Below are positions 23,507-32,501 of a stretch of 64,000 nt of DNA, piece by piece. The stretch is from Bradyrhizobium nanningense (GTDB taxonomy: Bacteria; Pseudomonadota; Alphaproteobacteria; Rhizobiales; Xanthobacteraceae). The first letter of the stretch is position 1; each line of letters starts with the position of its first letter. Both the position numbers and the translations under genes were made by a program. A model generated the notes under the pieces. It saw nothing but the letters and a program-made list of their open reading frames with translations. It made no database searches and was not told where the DNA came from. The DNA lies in contig NZ_LBJC01000033.1 in NCBI RefSeq assembly GCF_004114535.1, positions 372,001-436,000 of the forward strand, given 5' to 3'.

Positions 23507-23755
23507 TCACACCGGAGAGGAGGGGTCGAGGCGGCGGCCGAGGGTTGCAACGGATTCGCTCGACGGCTGCTCTTTCAGGAACTCGGCGATGGCCCGCGCC
23601 AATTCGTGGTCGCTCATAGGCGTCGGCGGCGGGTGCAGTGTGCCGACACCGAAGTTACGCACGATCTCGTCGTAATGCCGATCGTCGGATCTGGGAACCA
23701 ATCTACGAATACGGGCCAGCAAAGCGGATAACGGCAAATCTTCCTCCTCGATCAT
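23507..23755 (-). CDS. Hypothetical protein, 82 aa
   Basis: From ATG 23755: MIEEEDLPLSALLARIRRLV, PRSDDRHYDEIVRNFGVGTL and SDHELARAIAEFLKEQPSSE. Acidic and helical, without signal. Unknown function. Confidence 0.5.
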   Translation of the reverse strand: MIEEEDLPLSALLARIRRLVPRSDDRHYDEIVRNFGVGTLHPPPTPMSDHELARAIAEFLKEQPSSESVATLGRRLDPSSPV

Positions 23756-24021
23756 CCGCCCCGCTGGCAGCCATTGTCGTGTGCTGCCATTTGTTCCCGT
23801 GAAACTGAAAAACCCCGCCAGCATCGCGGAGATGCCGACGGGGTCTTCGTGCTGTTGCCTCAACCCGGATGGCGGAGGCTCCCGCACTTGAAGAGGCAAT
23901 GCGCGCCCGGCGATTTCGTTCCGGTGCCGTCGGCTTTTTTTGCAGCAGCCGGTTCCCCGCGGTGCGCGCAACTATCGCAGGCGCACGTCGTTATCTCGAC
24001 AAGACCGCGAAGGAGGAGAGC

Positions 24022-24312
24022 ATGAAGAAGACACTGGCAGTTCTGGCCACCGTCGCAGCCGTCGGCCTGACCGCGGTTGCGGCTCCTGCGCCTGCCGAGG
24101 CACGCGGGCGCGGCATCGGCCCGGGCCTCGCATTCGGCCTCGCCGCCGGCGCGATCACCGCGGGCGCGGTCGCAGCGTCCCATCCGTACGGCTATTACGG
24201 CCCCCGCTACGGCTATTATGACGGCCCAGACTATTATTACGAGCCTGGCCCCTACGCCTATTACGGTGGCGGACCGTACTACCGGCACCATCACTACTGG
24301 CGCCATTGGTAG
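24022..24312 (+). CDS. Exported Gly/Tyr-rich small protein, 96 aa
   Basis: AGGAGGAGAGC precedes ATG 24022. A signal peptide (MKKTLAVLATVAAVGLTAVA) is followed by a Gly/Ala hydrophobic segment GPGLAFGLAAGAITAGAVAA and a tail of GYYGPRYGYYDG-type repeats ending in His-rich PYYRHHHYWRHW. It is probably surface or periplasmic; the His/Tyr tail could bind metal. A strong terminator follows. Confidence 0.75.
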   Translation: MKKTLAVLATVAAVGLTAVAAPAPAEARGRGIGPGLAFGLAAGAITAGAVAASHPYGYYGPRYGYYDGPDYYYEPGPYAYYGGGPYYRHHHYWRHW

Positions 24313-24325
24313 CGACCAATAAGCG

Positions 24326-24356
24326 AAAAGCCCGGAGCGATGCTCCGGGCTTTTTT
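24326..24356. terminator. Rho-independent terminator, bidirectional
   Basis: GCCCGGAGC (24330-24338), GAT, GCTCCGGGC (24342-24350) is followed by six T, with A's on the opposite flank. It serves the Gly/Tyr-rich gene and possibly the convergent 24380-24544 gene. Confidence 0.9.
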
Positions 24357-24379
24357 CATGCGCATTGATCAGACGCGTC

Positions 24380-24544
24380 TTACGGCCACAACGAGGGCCG
24401 TTCGACCTTGCGGGCATTCTCCAGCGTCGACACGAAATACTGTTCACGCTCGCGCTTGAATTTTTCCTGCGTGGCACGGAAGGCGGCGACACGGGCGGCG
24501 ATCTCATCGCGCTCACGGGCTTTGCGTTCTTCGTCTTCGGTCAT
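24380..24544 (-). CDS. Small charged helical protein, 54 aa
   Basis: From ATG 24544 (GAGGGG 6 nt upstream): MTEDEERKARERDEIAARVA, AFRATQEKFKREREQYFVST then LENARKVERPSLWP. One long charged amphipathic helix. The sequence is of a type common in Bradyrhizobium; the role is unknown. A start at 24550 is also possible. Confidence 0.6.
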   Translation of the reverse strand: MTEDEERKARERDEIAARVAAFRATQEKFKREREQYFVSTLENARKVERPSLWP

Positions 24545-24785
24545 GGCCATCCCCTCGGGTTTATTACTGAACTCAAGCACTGCCGCCGCATCATCTTGAG
24601 TCGCATTCACACATCCATTGATGCTCCCGAATGGGGCGTCAATGGGGAGGAGGCATTGCAGGATTGTGATATGCGAAGGCCGGAAGAAATTGCCGAGCGC
24701 ATCGTGTTAGCGCTTGATAAGAGCGTCAACAATCTTGCCGCTTGGACATGTTGCTGCCAGGGCAAAACGAATCGGGAGGCCGTGA

Positions 24786-25547
24786 TTGATTGCATCGGAT
24801 CTTCAGAGCGGCGTTGAACACCTCGGCGACATGATCGCCGAGGCAAGGGTCATCGTGCCGTTCACCGGCGCCGGCATCTCGACCGAATGCGGTATTCCCG
24901 ACTTCCGCTCGCCAGGCGGAATTTGGACGCGCAACCGTCCGATCCCATTCGACGAATTCGTCGCAAGCCGACAGGCGCGGGACGAATCCTGGCGTCGCCG
25001 TTTTGCGATGGAGGAGGTGTTTGCGGCGGCGAAGCCCGGCCCCGGCCATCGCGCGCTGGCCTCGCTCTACCGCGCCGGCAAAGTTCCCGCCGTCATTACC
25101 CAGAACATCGACAACCTGCACCAGGCCTCCGGCTTCGCCGCCGAGCACGTGATTGAACTTCACGGAAATACAACTTATGCGCGCTGCATTGGGTGCGGGC
25201 AGGCCTATCAGCTCGACTGGGTGAAGCGTCGCTTCGACGAGGAGGGCGCCGCGCCCAACTGCACCGCCTGCGACGAGCCGGTGAAGACCGCCACGATCTC
25301 CTTCGGGCAGATGATGCCGGATGATGAAATGCAGCGCGCGACCGCGCTGTCGCAAGCCTGCGACCTCTTCATCGCGATCGGTTCCTCGCTCGTGGTCTGG
25401 CCGGCGGCGGGCTTTCCGATGATGGCGAAGAATGCCGGTGCACGTTTGGTGATCATCAATCGCGAGCCGACCGAGCAAGACGACATCGCCGACCTCGTCA
25501 TCCATCACGACATCGGCGAAACGCTCGGGCCCTTTGTCCGCAATTGA
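24786..25547 (+). CDS. cobB: Sir2-family NAD-dependent protein deacylase
   Basis: 253 aa from TTG 24786 (GGGAGG 6 nt upstream). Sirtuin motifs: GAGISTECGIPDFRSPGG (NAD binding), TQNIDNLHQ, catalytic His126 in ELHGN, and a zinc site Cys134, Cys137, Cys159, Cys162. It removes acetyl or longer acyl groups from lysines, using NAD. An ATG at 24831 would cut the N-terminal helix. Confidence 0.94.
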   Translation: MIASDLQSGVEHLGDMIAEARVIVPFTGAGISTECGIPDFRSPGGIWTRNRPIPFDEFVASRQARDESWRRRFAMEEVFAAAKPGPGHRALASLYRAGKVPAVITQNIDNLHQASGFAAEHVIELHGNTTYARCIGCGQAYQLDWVKRRFDEEGAAPNCTACDEPVKTATISFGQMMPDDEMQRATALSQACDLFIAIGSSLVVWPAAGFPMMAKNAGARLVIINREPTEQDDIADLVIHHDIGETLGPFVRN

Positions 25548-25744
25548 GGCATCAATTTGATTCGCGGCTGTGCAAGCTGTTCATAGGTTCCGGCGAATCT
25601 CTTTTTTGTCTATGCCTCGCAACCGGGAGTGTTATCTTTTGAGTCGAAAGATTCGCGTCGCGTCCAGTTGAGAAGGTTCTCGAAAGACGCGTGATTCGAC
25701 GCCGCTGCTGAGGCGGGTCGCATGACAGTGTGGGGTCCGGGGTT

Positions 25745-26407
25745 ATGGGGTCGTCGGACGGATTTGAGTCCAAGAAGCTCGGGGTTCCCGGGCAGGGAGC
25801 ATCGCCGGGGCGGATCACGCCGGGTGAACACGGCGGTGCCGGTCGCGAGAGCGGTCTCAATCCCTTCAGCGGGTTGGGTGAAGCCAGCGCCAACCTCGTC
25901 GAAGTCCACGGCGTCATCAAATGGTTCGATGCCTCCAAAGGCTACGGCTTCATCGTCCCCGACAATGGCTGGCCGGATGTGCTCCTGCACGTTACCGTGC
26001 TTAGGCGCGACGGCTTCCAGACCGCCTATGAGGGCGCCCGCATCGTCGTCGAGTGCATTCAGCGCGCCAAGGGTTACCAGGCGTTCCGCGTTGTCTCGAT
26101 GGACGAGTCGACCGCGATCCATCCGGCGCAGATGCTGCCGCCGCGTACCCATGTCACGGTCACCCCGACCAGCGGGCTGGAACGGGCCCAGGTCAAATGG
26201 TTCAATCGGCTGCGCGGCTTCGGTTTCCTGACCTGCGGCGAGGGTACGCCCGATATCTTCGTGCACATGGAGACGCTGCGCCGCTTCGGCATGACCGAGC
26301 TCAGGCCCGGCCAGTATGTCCTGGTCCGCTTCGGGCCCGGCTCCAAGGGCATGATGGCGGCCGAGATTCATCCCGAGACCGGATCGCCGGGATTGCAGTC
26401 GCACTAG
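25745..26407 (+). CDS. Protein with two cold-shock domains
   Basis: 220 aa. A disordered N-terminus (MGSSDGFESKK...) precedes two cold-shock domains: GVIKWFDASKGYGFIVPD with DVLLHVTVLRRDG, and AQVKWFNRLRGFGFLTCG with DIFVHMETLRRFG. Each has the RNP1/RNP2-like aromatic strands that bind single-stranded RNA or DNA. A GTG at 25730 is also in frame; the ATG is preferred. Double-CSD proteins are typical of alphaproteobacteria. Confidence 0.93.
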   Translation: MGSSDGFESKKLGVPGQGASPGRITPGEHGGAGRESGLNPFSGLGEASANLVEVHGVIKWFDASKGYGFIVPDNGWPDVLLHVTVLRRDGFQTAYEGARIVVECIQRAKGYQAFRVVSMDESTAIHPAQMLPPRTHVTVTPTSGLERAQVKWFNRLRGFGFLTCGEGTPDIFVHMETLRRFGMTELRPGQYVLVRFGPGSKGMMAAEIHPETGSPGLQSH

Positions 26408-26596
26408 AGCGCGATCAGACTCGAGCGCTGGCTTCAGAGTCCCGCGAACTGCCATCTGCTGTTAGCTTCGAAGCGCTGCCAGCTTTCAAGTCCCGCAATC
26501 GTGAGCAGAGGCGCGCTGGCCGGCCGGCGCGCCTCTGGCTTTTCCGGCGACCGCCGCGTAAGCACTGGCTCCAGTCCCACGCCTCGAGTGTCTCCC

Positions 26597-27082
26597 ATGA
26601 ATTTTGATCGAAAGGCTGTCTGGTCCGCTCTGAAGGGCTGGCTTGCCGCCATCCTCGTCGTCGCCGGCTGTTCGGTCGCCAGCGCGCCCGCCGGCGCCGC
26701 CACCTTCCAGCCGCTGGAGATTGTCACCAGGAACGGCGTGCAGGTGTTCTCCGTCGAGATGGCGACGACTGAGGAGGAGAAGCAGACCGGCCTGATGTAC
26801 CGCAAGGAGCTGGCGGACGGCAAAGGCATGCTGTTCGACTTCAGTCCCGAGCAGGAAGTGTCGATGTGGATGAAGAACACCTATGTCTCGCTCGACATGA
26901 TCTTCATCGGCGCCAACGGGCGCATCCTGCGCATCGCCGAGAATACCGAGCCGTTGTCGACCAAGATCATCTCGTCCCGGGGGCCCGCCCGGGCCGTGCT
27001 GGAGGTGGTGGCGGGAACGGCGCAGAAATACGGCATCCGCCCTGGCGACCGCGTCGGTCACCCGCTGTTCGGCAGCAAATAG
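26597..27082 (+). CDS. DUF192-family exported protein
   Basis: 161 aa. Signal or anchor at residues 12-35 (LKGWLAAILVVAGCSVASAP), then the DUF192 core: EMATTEEEKQTGLMYRKELA, GKGMLFDFSPEQEVSMWMKN, TYVSLDMIFIGANGRI and YGIRPGDRVGHPLF. The M-W-M-x-NT motif is diagnostic. Function unknown, with a periplasmic location likely. Confidence 0.92.
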   Translation: MNFDRKAVWSALKGWLAAILVVAGCSVASAPAGAATFQPLEIVTRNGVQVFSVEMATTEEEKQTGLMYRKELADGKGMLFDFSPEQEVSMWMKNTYVSLDMIFIGANGRILRIAENTEPLSTKIISSRGPARAVLEVVAGTAQKYGIRPGDRVGHPLFGSK

Positions 27083-27156
27083 GCGGGCCGGCGAAGAGCC
27101 TCGCCAGCCTTGCTGGCGCGCCTGGAAGCGTGTATCGACGGGGCTCGCCGGACATT

Positions 27157-27233
27157 CGGGGTATAGCGCAGCCTGGTAGCGCGGCAGTTTTGGGTACTGC
27201 AGGTCGTTGGTTCGAATCCAGCTGCCCCGACCA
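27157..27233 (+). tRNA. tRNA-Pro (anticodon TGG)
   Basis: Acceptor CGGGGTA pairs with TGCCCCG (one G-T), the anticodon arm GGCAG-TTTTGGGTA-CTGC gives TGG, the T arm has GGTTCGAATCC, and CCA is encoded. 77 nt. Confidence 0.95.
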
Positions 27234-27468
27234 GTCCCGAGGTCGAATCCCTTCATTTTCCTCGCGATTTTGACCTCCGCCAGCGTTCCGCTGCGACCAA
27301 GGATGGTCCGGGCGCCGGATCCATCCCTGCAAAATGTGCCCGCCGTGCAGCCCTGCGTCAGGCGAGGGCGACCGAGGGACGCAGATCGAGCGCCTGCTTT
27401 GCCCGCTCGCCGCGTTGAAGGAGAGGGCGCGCAACCGGCGTCCGATATTCCCTTCAGGCGAGGTCTTC

Positions 27469-27843
27469 ATGTCGATCAGTGCGATAGCATCGGCCAGTGC
27501 GACAGTGACGGCGTCCCCGTCGACTGCCACAACGCAGGCTTCTACGGCATCCCCGACGTCGGCGGCATCCTCGACGTCAGCGACGTCGGAGTCATCGTCC
27601 TCGCAAGCGGCGGGCGCCAGCGCGGGATCGGGCGGCGGCGGCTCGGCTAAGACCATCGTCAGCGAGGTCTCGATCACCCTCGACGGCGTCACCACGACGA
27701 CGATTACCTATTCCGACGGCAGCACCGAGGTGCAGACCTCGGCAAGCGCGCAAGGCAGCCAGGGCAATCAGGCGGGACAGACCTACACCGCGCAAGGCGG
27801 GCTTCAAGCCAATGGCCAGGCGGCGTCAAGCGCCGGAGTCTGA
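27469..27843 (+). CDS. Ser/Thr/Ala-rich low-complexity protein, 124 aa
   Basis: From ATG 27469 a run of S, A and T (ASASATVTASPSTATTQAST) leads to a Gly hinge GSGGGG and a short structured part KTIVSEVSITLDGVTTTTIT then YSDGSTEVQTSAS. No signal peptide is apparent. Similar low-complexity proteins occur in Bradyrhizobium; function unknown. Confidence 0.65.
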   Translation: MSISAIASASATVTASPSTATTQASTASPTSAASSTSATSESSSSQAAGASAGSGGGGSAKTIVSEVSITLDGVTTTTITYSDGSTEVQTSASAQGSQGNQAGQTYTAQGGLQANGQAASSAGV

Positions 27844-27911
27844 GGGACGCCGGTCAGAATGACCAAAGCGTCGTCGAACCTTCCTGCTGTCGCCATAGAC
27901 ATATGCGTGTT

Positions 27912-27980
27912 GGGGATTTCAGCGCCCAATGTCTAAACGGACGCCGCCAAGCGATGATATTCCGCTTGCGCGGCGTTGCG
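27912..27980 (+). repeat. Second copy of the structured repeat seen at 21785-21855
   Basis: Starts with the same 17 bases GGGGATTTCAGCGCCCA, then about 12 diverged bases and a hairpin (ACGCCGC 27941-27947, GCGGCGT 27970-27976) in which the inner stem AAGCG/CGCTT replaces TGACG/CGTCA. The short TTGTCAACT stretch downstream is also shared. No terminator or closing complement follows here. Confidence 0.5.
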
Positions 27981-28014
27981 CTTTTCAGATGGCATTCTTG
28001 TCAACTCTGGCCGG

Positions 28015-28173
28015 TCAGCCCGAGGCGTACCAGCCGGCGGGAAACGGCACGAAGGGCCAGATCATCTGGTTGTCGTTGGCGGCCTTCGGCGGCTCCGGGG
28101 CAGCAGTCTTCGCGACCTGCGCAGACCGCACCGAGCGCAGCACGACGCGCAAATATGCATATTGTAAATTCAT
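28015..28173 (-). CDS. Small conserved protein, 52 aa
   Basis: From ATG 28173: MNLQYAYLRVVLRSVRSAQV then AKTAAPEPPKAANDNQMIWP and FVPFPAGWYASG. The KAANDNQ linker followed by a Trp/Phe/Pro-rich end is a recurrent pattern of small rhizobial proteins. Function unknown. Confidence 0.6.
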   Translation of the reverse strand: MNLQYAYLRVVLRSVRSAQVAKTAAPEPPKAANDNQMIWPFVPFPAGWYASG

Positions 28174-28512
28174 CGTGGTCGCCCCAGCCCGTCAATGATC
28201 TTCAAACTTCGAACCCGTTTCAAGGCTCGACGTCAGCTCAAAAATTCACTTGGCGCGTAAGGCCCGCGCCCGTTCTCAAATCGCGTGCATTCTAGAAGAG
28301 CCGGTTCCGGCATTCAACCGATCGCGCAGCTTCATCCCAAGAAGTAAGGTTGATCGGTTAGGTTAAAGGCGAGCGGTTGTTGCGCGCATTTTGCTGGATG
28401 CTATCAGATCGAACCCGGCTCGCGATGAGCTGTCTTCCACCCGTGCTACGGAGATCACGGGCTCGTCGCGGCGCGCGCATCAGTTGAGTTCTGCGCCAAC
28501 GAGTTCTATGCT
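28174..28512. other. Intergenic stretch without a supported gene
   Basis: About 340 bp. No coding frame or RNA gene is supported. CGGTTAGGTTAAA at about 28354 also occurs near 22960, possibly a short dispersed motif. Confidence 0.45.
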
Positions 28513-28707
28513 ATGTCTTTCGACCGCAATCTCCGAACCGCCGGTCCGCAGTCGAGCTGGAGCGAGGTCTGGCACCTCTGGACCGTGATTGTGCCCCGCC
28601 GCTCGATCAACGGGCAGCTCGTGTACGGCAAGGTCTGGCGCCGCCATGACGGCCGCGAATGGATCTACAAGAAGTTCACCGAGTTCGACGGCGAGGAAGC
28701 GGCCTGA
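28513..28707 (+). CDS. Conserved hypothetical protein, 64 aa
   Basis: MSFDRNLRTAGPQSSWSEVW then HLWTVIVPRRSINGQLVYGK and VWRRHDGREWIYKKFTEFDG. Compact, Trp-rich and basic, likely a small beta fold. It is a commonly seen Bradyrhizobium protein of unknown role. Confidence 0.65.
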   Translation: MSFDRNLRTAGPQSSWSEVWHLWTVIVPRRSINGQLVYGKVWRRHDGREWIYKKFTEFDGEEAA

Positions 28708-28789
28708 GGCGCGATGAGCCTGGAATGACCCCTCATCGCGCCTGGGGTTAGGGCTGAGGCGTTCGGTCCGATTGCCGCTCGCCTGCAGC

Positions 28790-29188
28790 CTATCCCCGTG
28801 CCTGCACGCGCGGCAGCGGCAGTTTGAAGTGACGTTTTGCAAAGGCGACGATTTCGGCGTCCGAGGGATGATCTGCCGCTTCTACCGCGGCAATCCGCTT
28901 GGCGATATCGGGTGCGTTCGCGCGAATGTAGCCGGCAAGCTCCGTCTTCGCGCTCGCCGGGCCGATGATGAGGATCTCACCGGCATCGGCGAGGGCTTTG
29001 CTCACTTCAGCATAGAACGTCTTGTCAGGGGCGGCGTGGCCGCTGCCGATCGCGTTGGCCTTGTGATGAAGGTGACGTGTCGCCAGTTGCGGATGCAACG
29101 TGATTTCGTCGGAGCCGCTCAGGCCGAGATGGAAGATCCTGGCCTGCGAATGGTCGATCCATACCACGGCGTGAAAATGAGAGGGCAT
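28790..29188 (-). CDS. eRF1-like small protein ('translational machinery protein' type)
   Basis: 132 aa: MPSHFHAVVWIDHSQARIFH, LHHKANAIGSGHAAPDKTFY, EVSKALADAGEILIIGPASA and KTELAGYIRANAPDIAKRIA. The pattern (HAVVWIDHxxARIF, LIIGPASAKTEL) matches the small bacterial family related to the eRF1 stalk domain. A role at the ribosome is suggested by that relation only. Confidence 0.7.
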   Translation of the reverse strand: MPSHFHAVVWIDHSQARIFHLGLSGSDEITLHPQLATRHLHHKANAIGSGHAAPDKTFYAEVSKALADAGEILIIGPASAKTELAGYIRANAPDIAKRIAAVEAADHPSDAEIVAFAKRHFKLPLPRVQARG

Positions 29189-29377
29189 GTGCTCTTAGCC
29201 TTGTCCGAGAGGGGGCCGCCGACATCGATGCGGCGGCGCGTGTCGGCACGACATTATGCCGGCCGGCGCCGCTCCCGTTGACCCAGGTCAATCGATCTTC
29301 AATCGATCGCGGCCTAAGCCGCCAGCGCGGCAGTGCGTGCGCGAACGGCGCGCCCCAAATGGCAAGGCGTTCCCGGC

Positions 29378-30553
29378 TCAGGCCCCCTTCGCCACGGTTG
29401 TCGCCGGCTTGGGCGGCGGCGGCTTCAGCGGCTTGTCCTGCTTCTTCGACCACGAGATGTAATAGGCCACCGTCGTCATGATCGCGATGCCGGCGATGCT
29501 GACGAAAATCTGCGCGAGCAGCGAGCCCGAGCTCATCGACAGCTCGAAATGGCCGACGAAGGACAGGAACACGCCGACGCAGAACACCGCGAGCGACTGC
29601 TGGCCGCAGACGATCAGGGGATCGAACACCTTCCATTCGAGCCCCGGCCATTCCTTCGGCACGAAGCGGATCACCAGGATCACGATGACGACGAAATGGA
29701 TGAAGCGGTAGGGCGCGAGGTTGGTCTTGTCGTTCGGGTTGAAGGCCGAGAACAGCCATTCCGGGAACATGCCGCCCAACGCGGGGAAGCGGCCCGCCAT
29801 GGTCATGATCAGCGCGAACAAGAGATAGCCGAGACAGAGATAGAGCGTGATCGGCGCGTTGATCAGCGTCATCGAGCGCCGCGCGCCGCCCATCGCACAC
29901 CAGGCGCCGAACACGAACAGCACCTGCCAGCAATAGGGGTTGAAGTACCATTGGCCGGCCGGATAGGCGTTCAGATTCCAGCCGAAGTGGCGCGCGGTCA
30001 GCCACAGGATGATGGAAAGCACCATCGTCAAATCGGGCTTGCGCAGCATGAACCACAGCACCGGCGGAAACAGGCCCATCAGCACGATGTAGAGCGGCAG
30101 CACGTCGAGATTGAGCGGCTTGAAGCGCAGGAACAGGCCCTGGCGCAGCGTCTCGGTGGCGTTGTCGACGAGGCCGGCGACGTTGAACTCGTTGATCATC
30201 TCGGAATCGCCGAAGCGTAGCGCCAGATAGCTGATCGAGGCGATGTAGATCACGAACAGGATGATGTGGGCGACGTAGAGCTGCCAGACCCGCTTGGTCA
30301 GCCGCGTGGCGCCGACGAGGAAGCCGCGCTCCAGCATCATGCGCGCATAGACGAAGGAGGCCGTGTAGCCGGAGATGAAGACGAACAGGTCAGCGGCGTC
30401 GGAAAAGCCGTAATTGCGCGTCGTGATCCAGTTCACCACGTTGTCGGGGATGTGGTCGAGGAAGATCGCCCAGTTCGCGACGCCGCGAAACAGGTCGAGC
30501 CTGAGGTCGCGGCCTTTGTCGGGGAGCGTGGCGTTGATGTTCAGGAAGGCCAT
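29378..30553 (-). CDS. opgC: OpgC-family membrane protein (glucan succinylation)
   Basis: 391 aa with about ten membrane segments. It starts DLRLDLFRGVANWAIFLDHI and contains NYGFSDAADLFVFISGYTAS, the OpgC signature, and ends in a Lys/Pro-rich cytoplasmic tail (KKQDKPLKPPPPKP). OpgC proteins add succinyl groups to osmoregulated periplasmic glucans. The ATG at 30553 is chosen for the conserved N-terminus. The family is certain; the glucan substrate is inferred. Confidence 0.9.
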   Translation of the reverse strand: MAFLNINATLPDKGRDLRLDLFRGVANWAIFLDHIPDNVVNWITTRNYGFSDAADLFVFISGYTASFVYARMMLERGFLVGATRLTKRVWQLYVAHIILFVIYIASISYLALRFGDSEMINEFNVAGLVDNATETLRQGLFLRFKPLNLDVLPLYIVLMGLFPPVLWFMLRKPDLTMVLSIILWLTARHFGWNLNAYPAGQWYFNPYCWQVLFVFGAWCAMGGARRSMTLINAPITLYLCLGYLLFALIMTMAGRFPALGGMFPEWLFSAFNPNDKTNLAPYRFIHFVVIVILVIRFVPKEWPGLEWKVFDPLIVCGQQSLAVFCVGVFLSFVGHFELSMSSGSLLAQIFVSIAGIAIMTTVAYYISWSKKQDKPLKPPPPKPATTVAKGA

Positions 30554-30802
30554 GCGAGGGGAGCTCTCGAAGGGGGCGCTGAGGTCGGGGAGGCAGTGCC
30601 GCCGGGCGGGATCCCGGCGCGGAAGGCGGGTACGCAATTGTCACGGTGCAGCATAATGACTATACCGTCGCAGAGACCACGGGGGCCGGAATCACCAAAC
30701 AGTTCCCAACCGGTGTCTCTATACTATCCCTGAGGTTTGCACCAACTGCCACCCTGACGCATCGAAATCGAACGAAAGACGAAAACGAGGCCCGGATCAC
30801 CC

Positions 30803-31108
30803 ATGACCGCACGCATTTTCAAGCCCGCCAAGAACGCGATGCAATCCGGCCGGTCCAAGACCAAGGAATGGCAGCTCGACTACGAGCCGGAGCAGCCGCG
30901 CTCGGTCGAGCCGCTGATGGGTTGGACCTCTTCGGGTGACATGAAACAGCAGATCACGCTGCGCTTCCACAGCAAGGAAGAGGCCATCGCCTATTGCGAG
31001 CGCAAGGGCATCGCCTACCAGGTCATCGGGCCCCAGGATTCGATCCGCCGCCCGGTCGCTTACGCCGACAATTTCTCGTTCCGGCGCGGCGAGCCGTGGA
31101 CGCATTGA
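30803..31108 (+). CDS. NDUFS4-like ETC complex I accessory subunit
   Basis: 101 aa: MTARIFKPAKNAMQSGRSKT, EWQLDYEPEQPRSVEPLMGW, TSSGDMKQQITLRFHSKEEA and ADNFSFRRGEPWTH. All are hallmark segments of the NDUFS4/ETC complex I subunit family, an accessory subunit of respiratory NADH dehydrogenase in alphaproteobacteria and mitochondria. It is encoded away from the nuo operon. Confidence 0.95.
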   Translation: MTARIFKPAKNAMQSGRSKTKEWQLDYEPEQPRSVEPLMGWTSSGDMKQQITLRFHSKEEAIAYCERKGIAYQVIGPQDSIRRPVAYADNFSFRRGEPWTH

Positions 31109-31133
31109 GGGGCCATTCTCATCTGAAGTAACG

Positions 31134-31243
31134 TCGTTCGAGACGCCCGCTTTGGCGGGCTCCTCACCATGAGGGTTTGATATCCCGCCGCGAAACGCGA
31201 CCTCATCCTGAGGGCCTGCCGAAGGCGGGCGTCTCGAAGGATG
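31134..31243. repeat. Pair of REP-like palindromic repeats
   Basis: Copies at 31134-31177 and 31199-31243, the second nearly identical to 19645-19689 (CCTCATCCTGAGGGCC...GGCGGGCGTCTCGAAGGATG, differing at three bases). Palindromic units in the intergenic region between the NDUFS4-like and Lrp genes. Confidence 0.85.
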
Positions 31244-31360
31244 TGCCGCAGGCGCGATTTCCGCCACGCTTTTCGAGCCCAGAGCAGCCCAAGGAGGTTG
31301 GCACCAATTCCCCCGCGTGCTTCGCTGGCGGCCGTGACAGGCTCATGACGAGGGCAGGGT

Positions 31361-31852
31361 ATGGTGGGGCGTGAGCAGCTCGACGGCGTCGATCTGAAAA
31401 TACTATCCGAGCTGCAGCAGGACGGACGGGTGCGCAACAACGAGCTGGCGCTGCGCGTCGGCGTGTCCGCGCCGAACTGCTTGCGGCGGCTGAAATCGCT
31501 GTTCAGCCGCGGTGTGATCCGAGCGGTGCGGGCCGTCATCGACGAGCGGCGGCTCGGCTATGAGGTGGTCTCGTTCGTCTCGATCCAGCTCGGCAGCCAG
31601 GCGCAGCCCGTGCTGGAGGCGTTCGAGAGCTCGATCGCCGCGATCCCGCGCATCCAGCAATGCTGGCGGATTTCGGGCGACACCGATTATCTCCTGAAAT
31701 GCGTGGCGCCGAGCGTGGAGAGCATGCGCCAGCAGCTGCTGCATTTTGCGGCCATGCCCGACGTGAAGAACGTCCGCAGCTTCCCGGTGCTGGGCGTTGC
31801 CAAGGACGTGCCGCTGCCGCTACAGGACGTCGCGGAAGCCTCCGTGGGTTAG
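31361..31852 (+). CDS. Lrp/AsnC-family transcriptional regulator
   Basis: 163 aa. N-terminal HTH LDGVDLKILSELQQDGRVRN and ELALRVGVSAPNCLRRLKSL, then the RAM ligand domain VVSFVSIQLGSQAQPVLEAF, CWRISGDTDYLLKCVAP. An amino acid-responsive regulator; its target is not evident, as no divergent gene is close. Confidence 0.92.
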   Translation: MVGREQLDGVDLKILSELQQDGRVRNNELALRVGVSAPNCLRRLKSLFSRGVIRAVRAVIDERRLGYEVVSFVSIQLGSQAQPVLEAFESSIAAIPRIQQCWRISGDTDYLLKCVAPSVESMRQQLLHFAAMPDVKNVRSFPVLGVAKDVPLPLQDVAEASVG

Positions 31853-32116
31853 CAGGTCACGCCGCCGGCGGCCTGCATTTGGATCAATTGCGAAGAGGTT
31901 GGAAACGGCGGTCGCGGCCGAGCTGCGAAGGCACGTCGGGTCGGCACTATATTGCTGATTAAATCACCTAACTTAGAAATGTGATTATCACAACCCTGCA
32001 ATGCGCTGAACCGTGATTGATGGTTCCATTCGTTGGCCTACATGCGGGGGATGAGCCTCAGCGCGCATCGCTCGTCGGGAGCTCTATGTGGGACTCCTTA
32101 AGCAGGAAAAGACAAC

Positions 32117-32410
32117 ATGACCTCGGTTTCGAAAACGTTCGCAGTTTCCGCCGCGACGCTGTTTGCGTCTGCGTTTCTTGTGCTGACGGCGCCGACTGCG
32201 AAAGCGGAAGATTATTGCATCACGAACGGCGCCCAGGCCGCTCACGGCTGCGGCTATCCGACGATGGAGACCTGCCGCGCCGCTGCCGGCGGTATCGGTG
32301 GAGTGTGTGCGCAGAGCGGCGGCGCGAAGACCAACGACGCGCTCGCCTTCCAACCGAAGCAGACGAAGCATCCCAAGCTTCGGTCCGGCGCCCAGACCAA
32401 CTCGAACTGA
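32117..32410 (+). CDS. DUF3551-family exported protein
   Basis: 97 aa with a signal peptide (SKTFAVSAATLFASAFLVLT) and the DUF3551 cysteine pattern: EDYCITNGAQAAHGCGYPTM, ETCRAAAGGIGGVCAQSGG. Four cysteines likely form two disulfides in the periplasm. Family common in Bradyrhizobium; function unknown. Confidence 0.85.
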   Translation: MTSVSKTFAVSAATLFASAFLVLTAPTAKAEDYCITNGAQAAHGCGYPTMETCRAAAGGIGGVCAQSGGAKTNDALAFQPKQTKHPKLRSGAQTNSN

Positions 32411-32501
32411 TCGGGCGTTGAGACTGGTGGTTTCGACCTTTACGGCCTTCGGGATGATCCCGGAGGCCGTAAACGTCTGAGGGGCAGGACGCTATGACCT
32501 C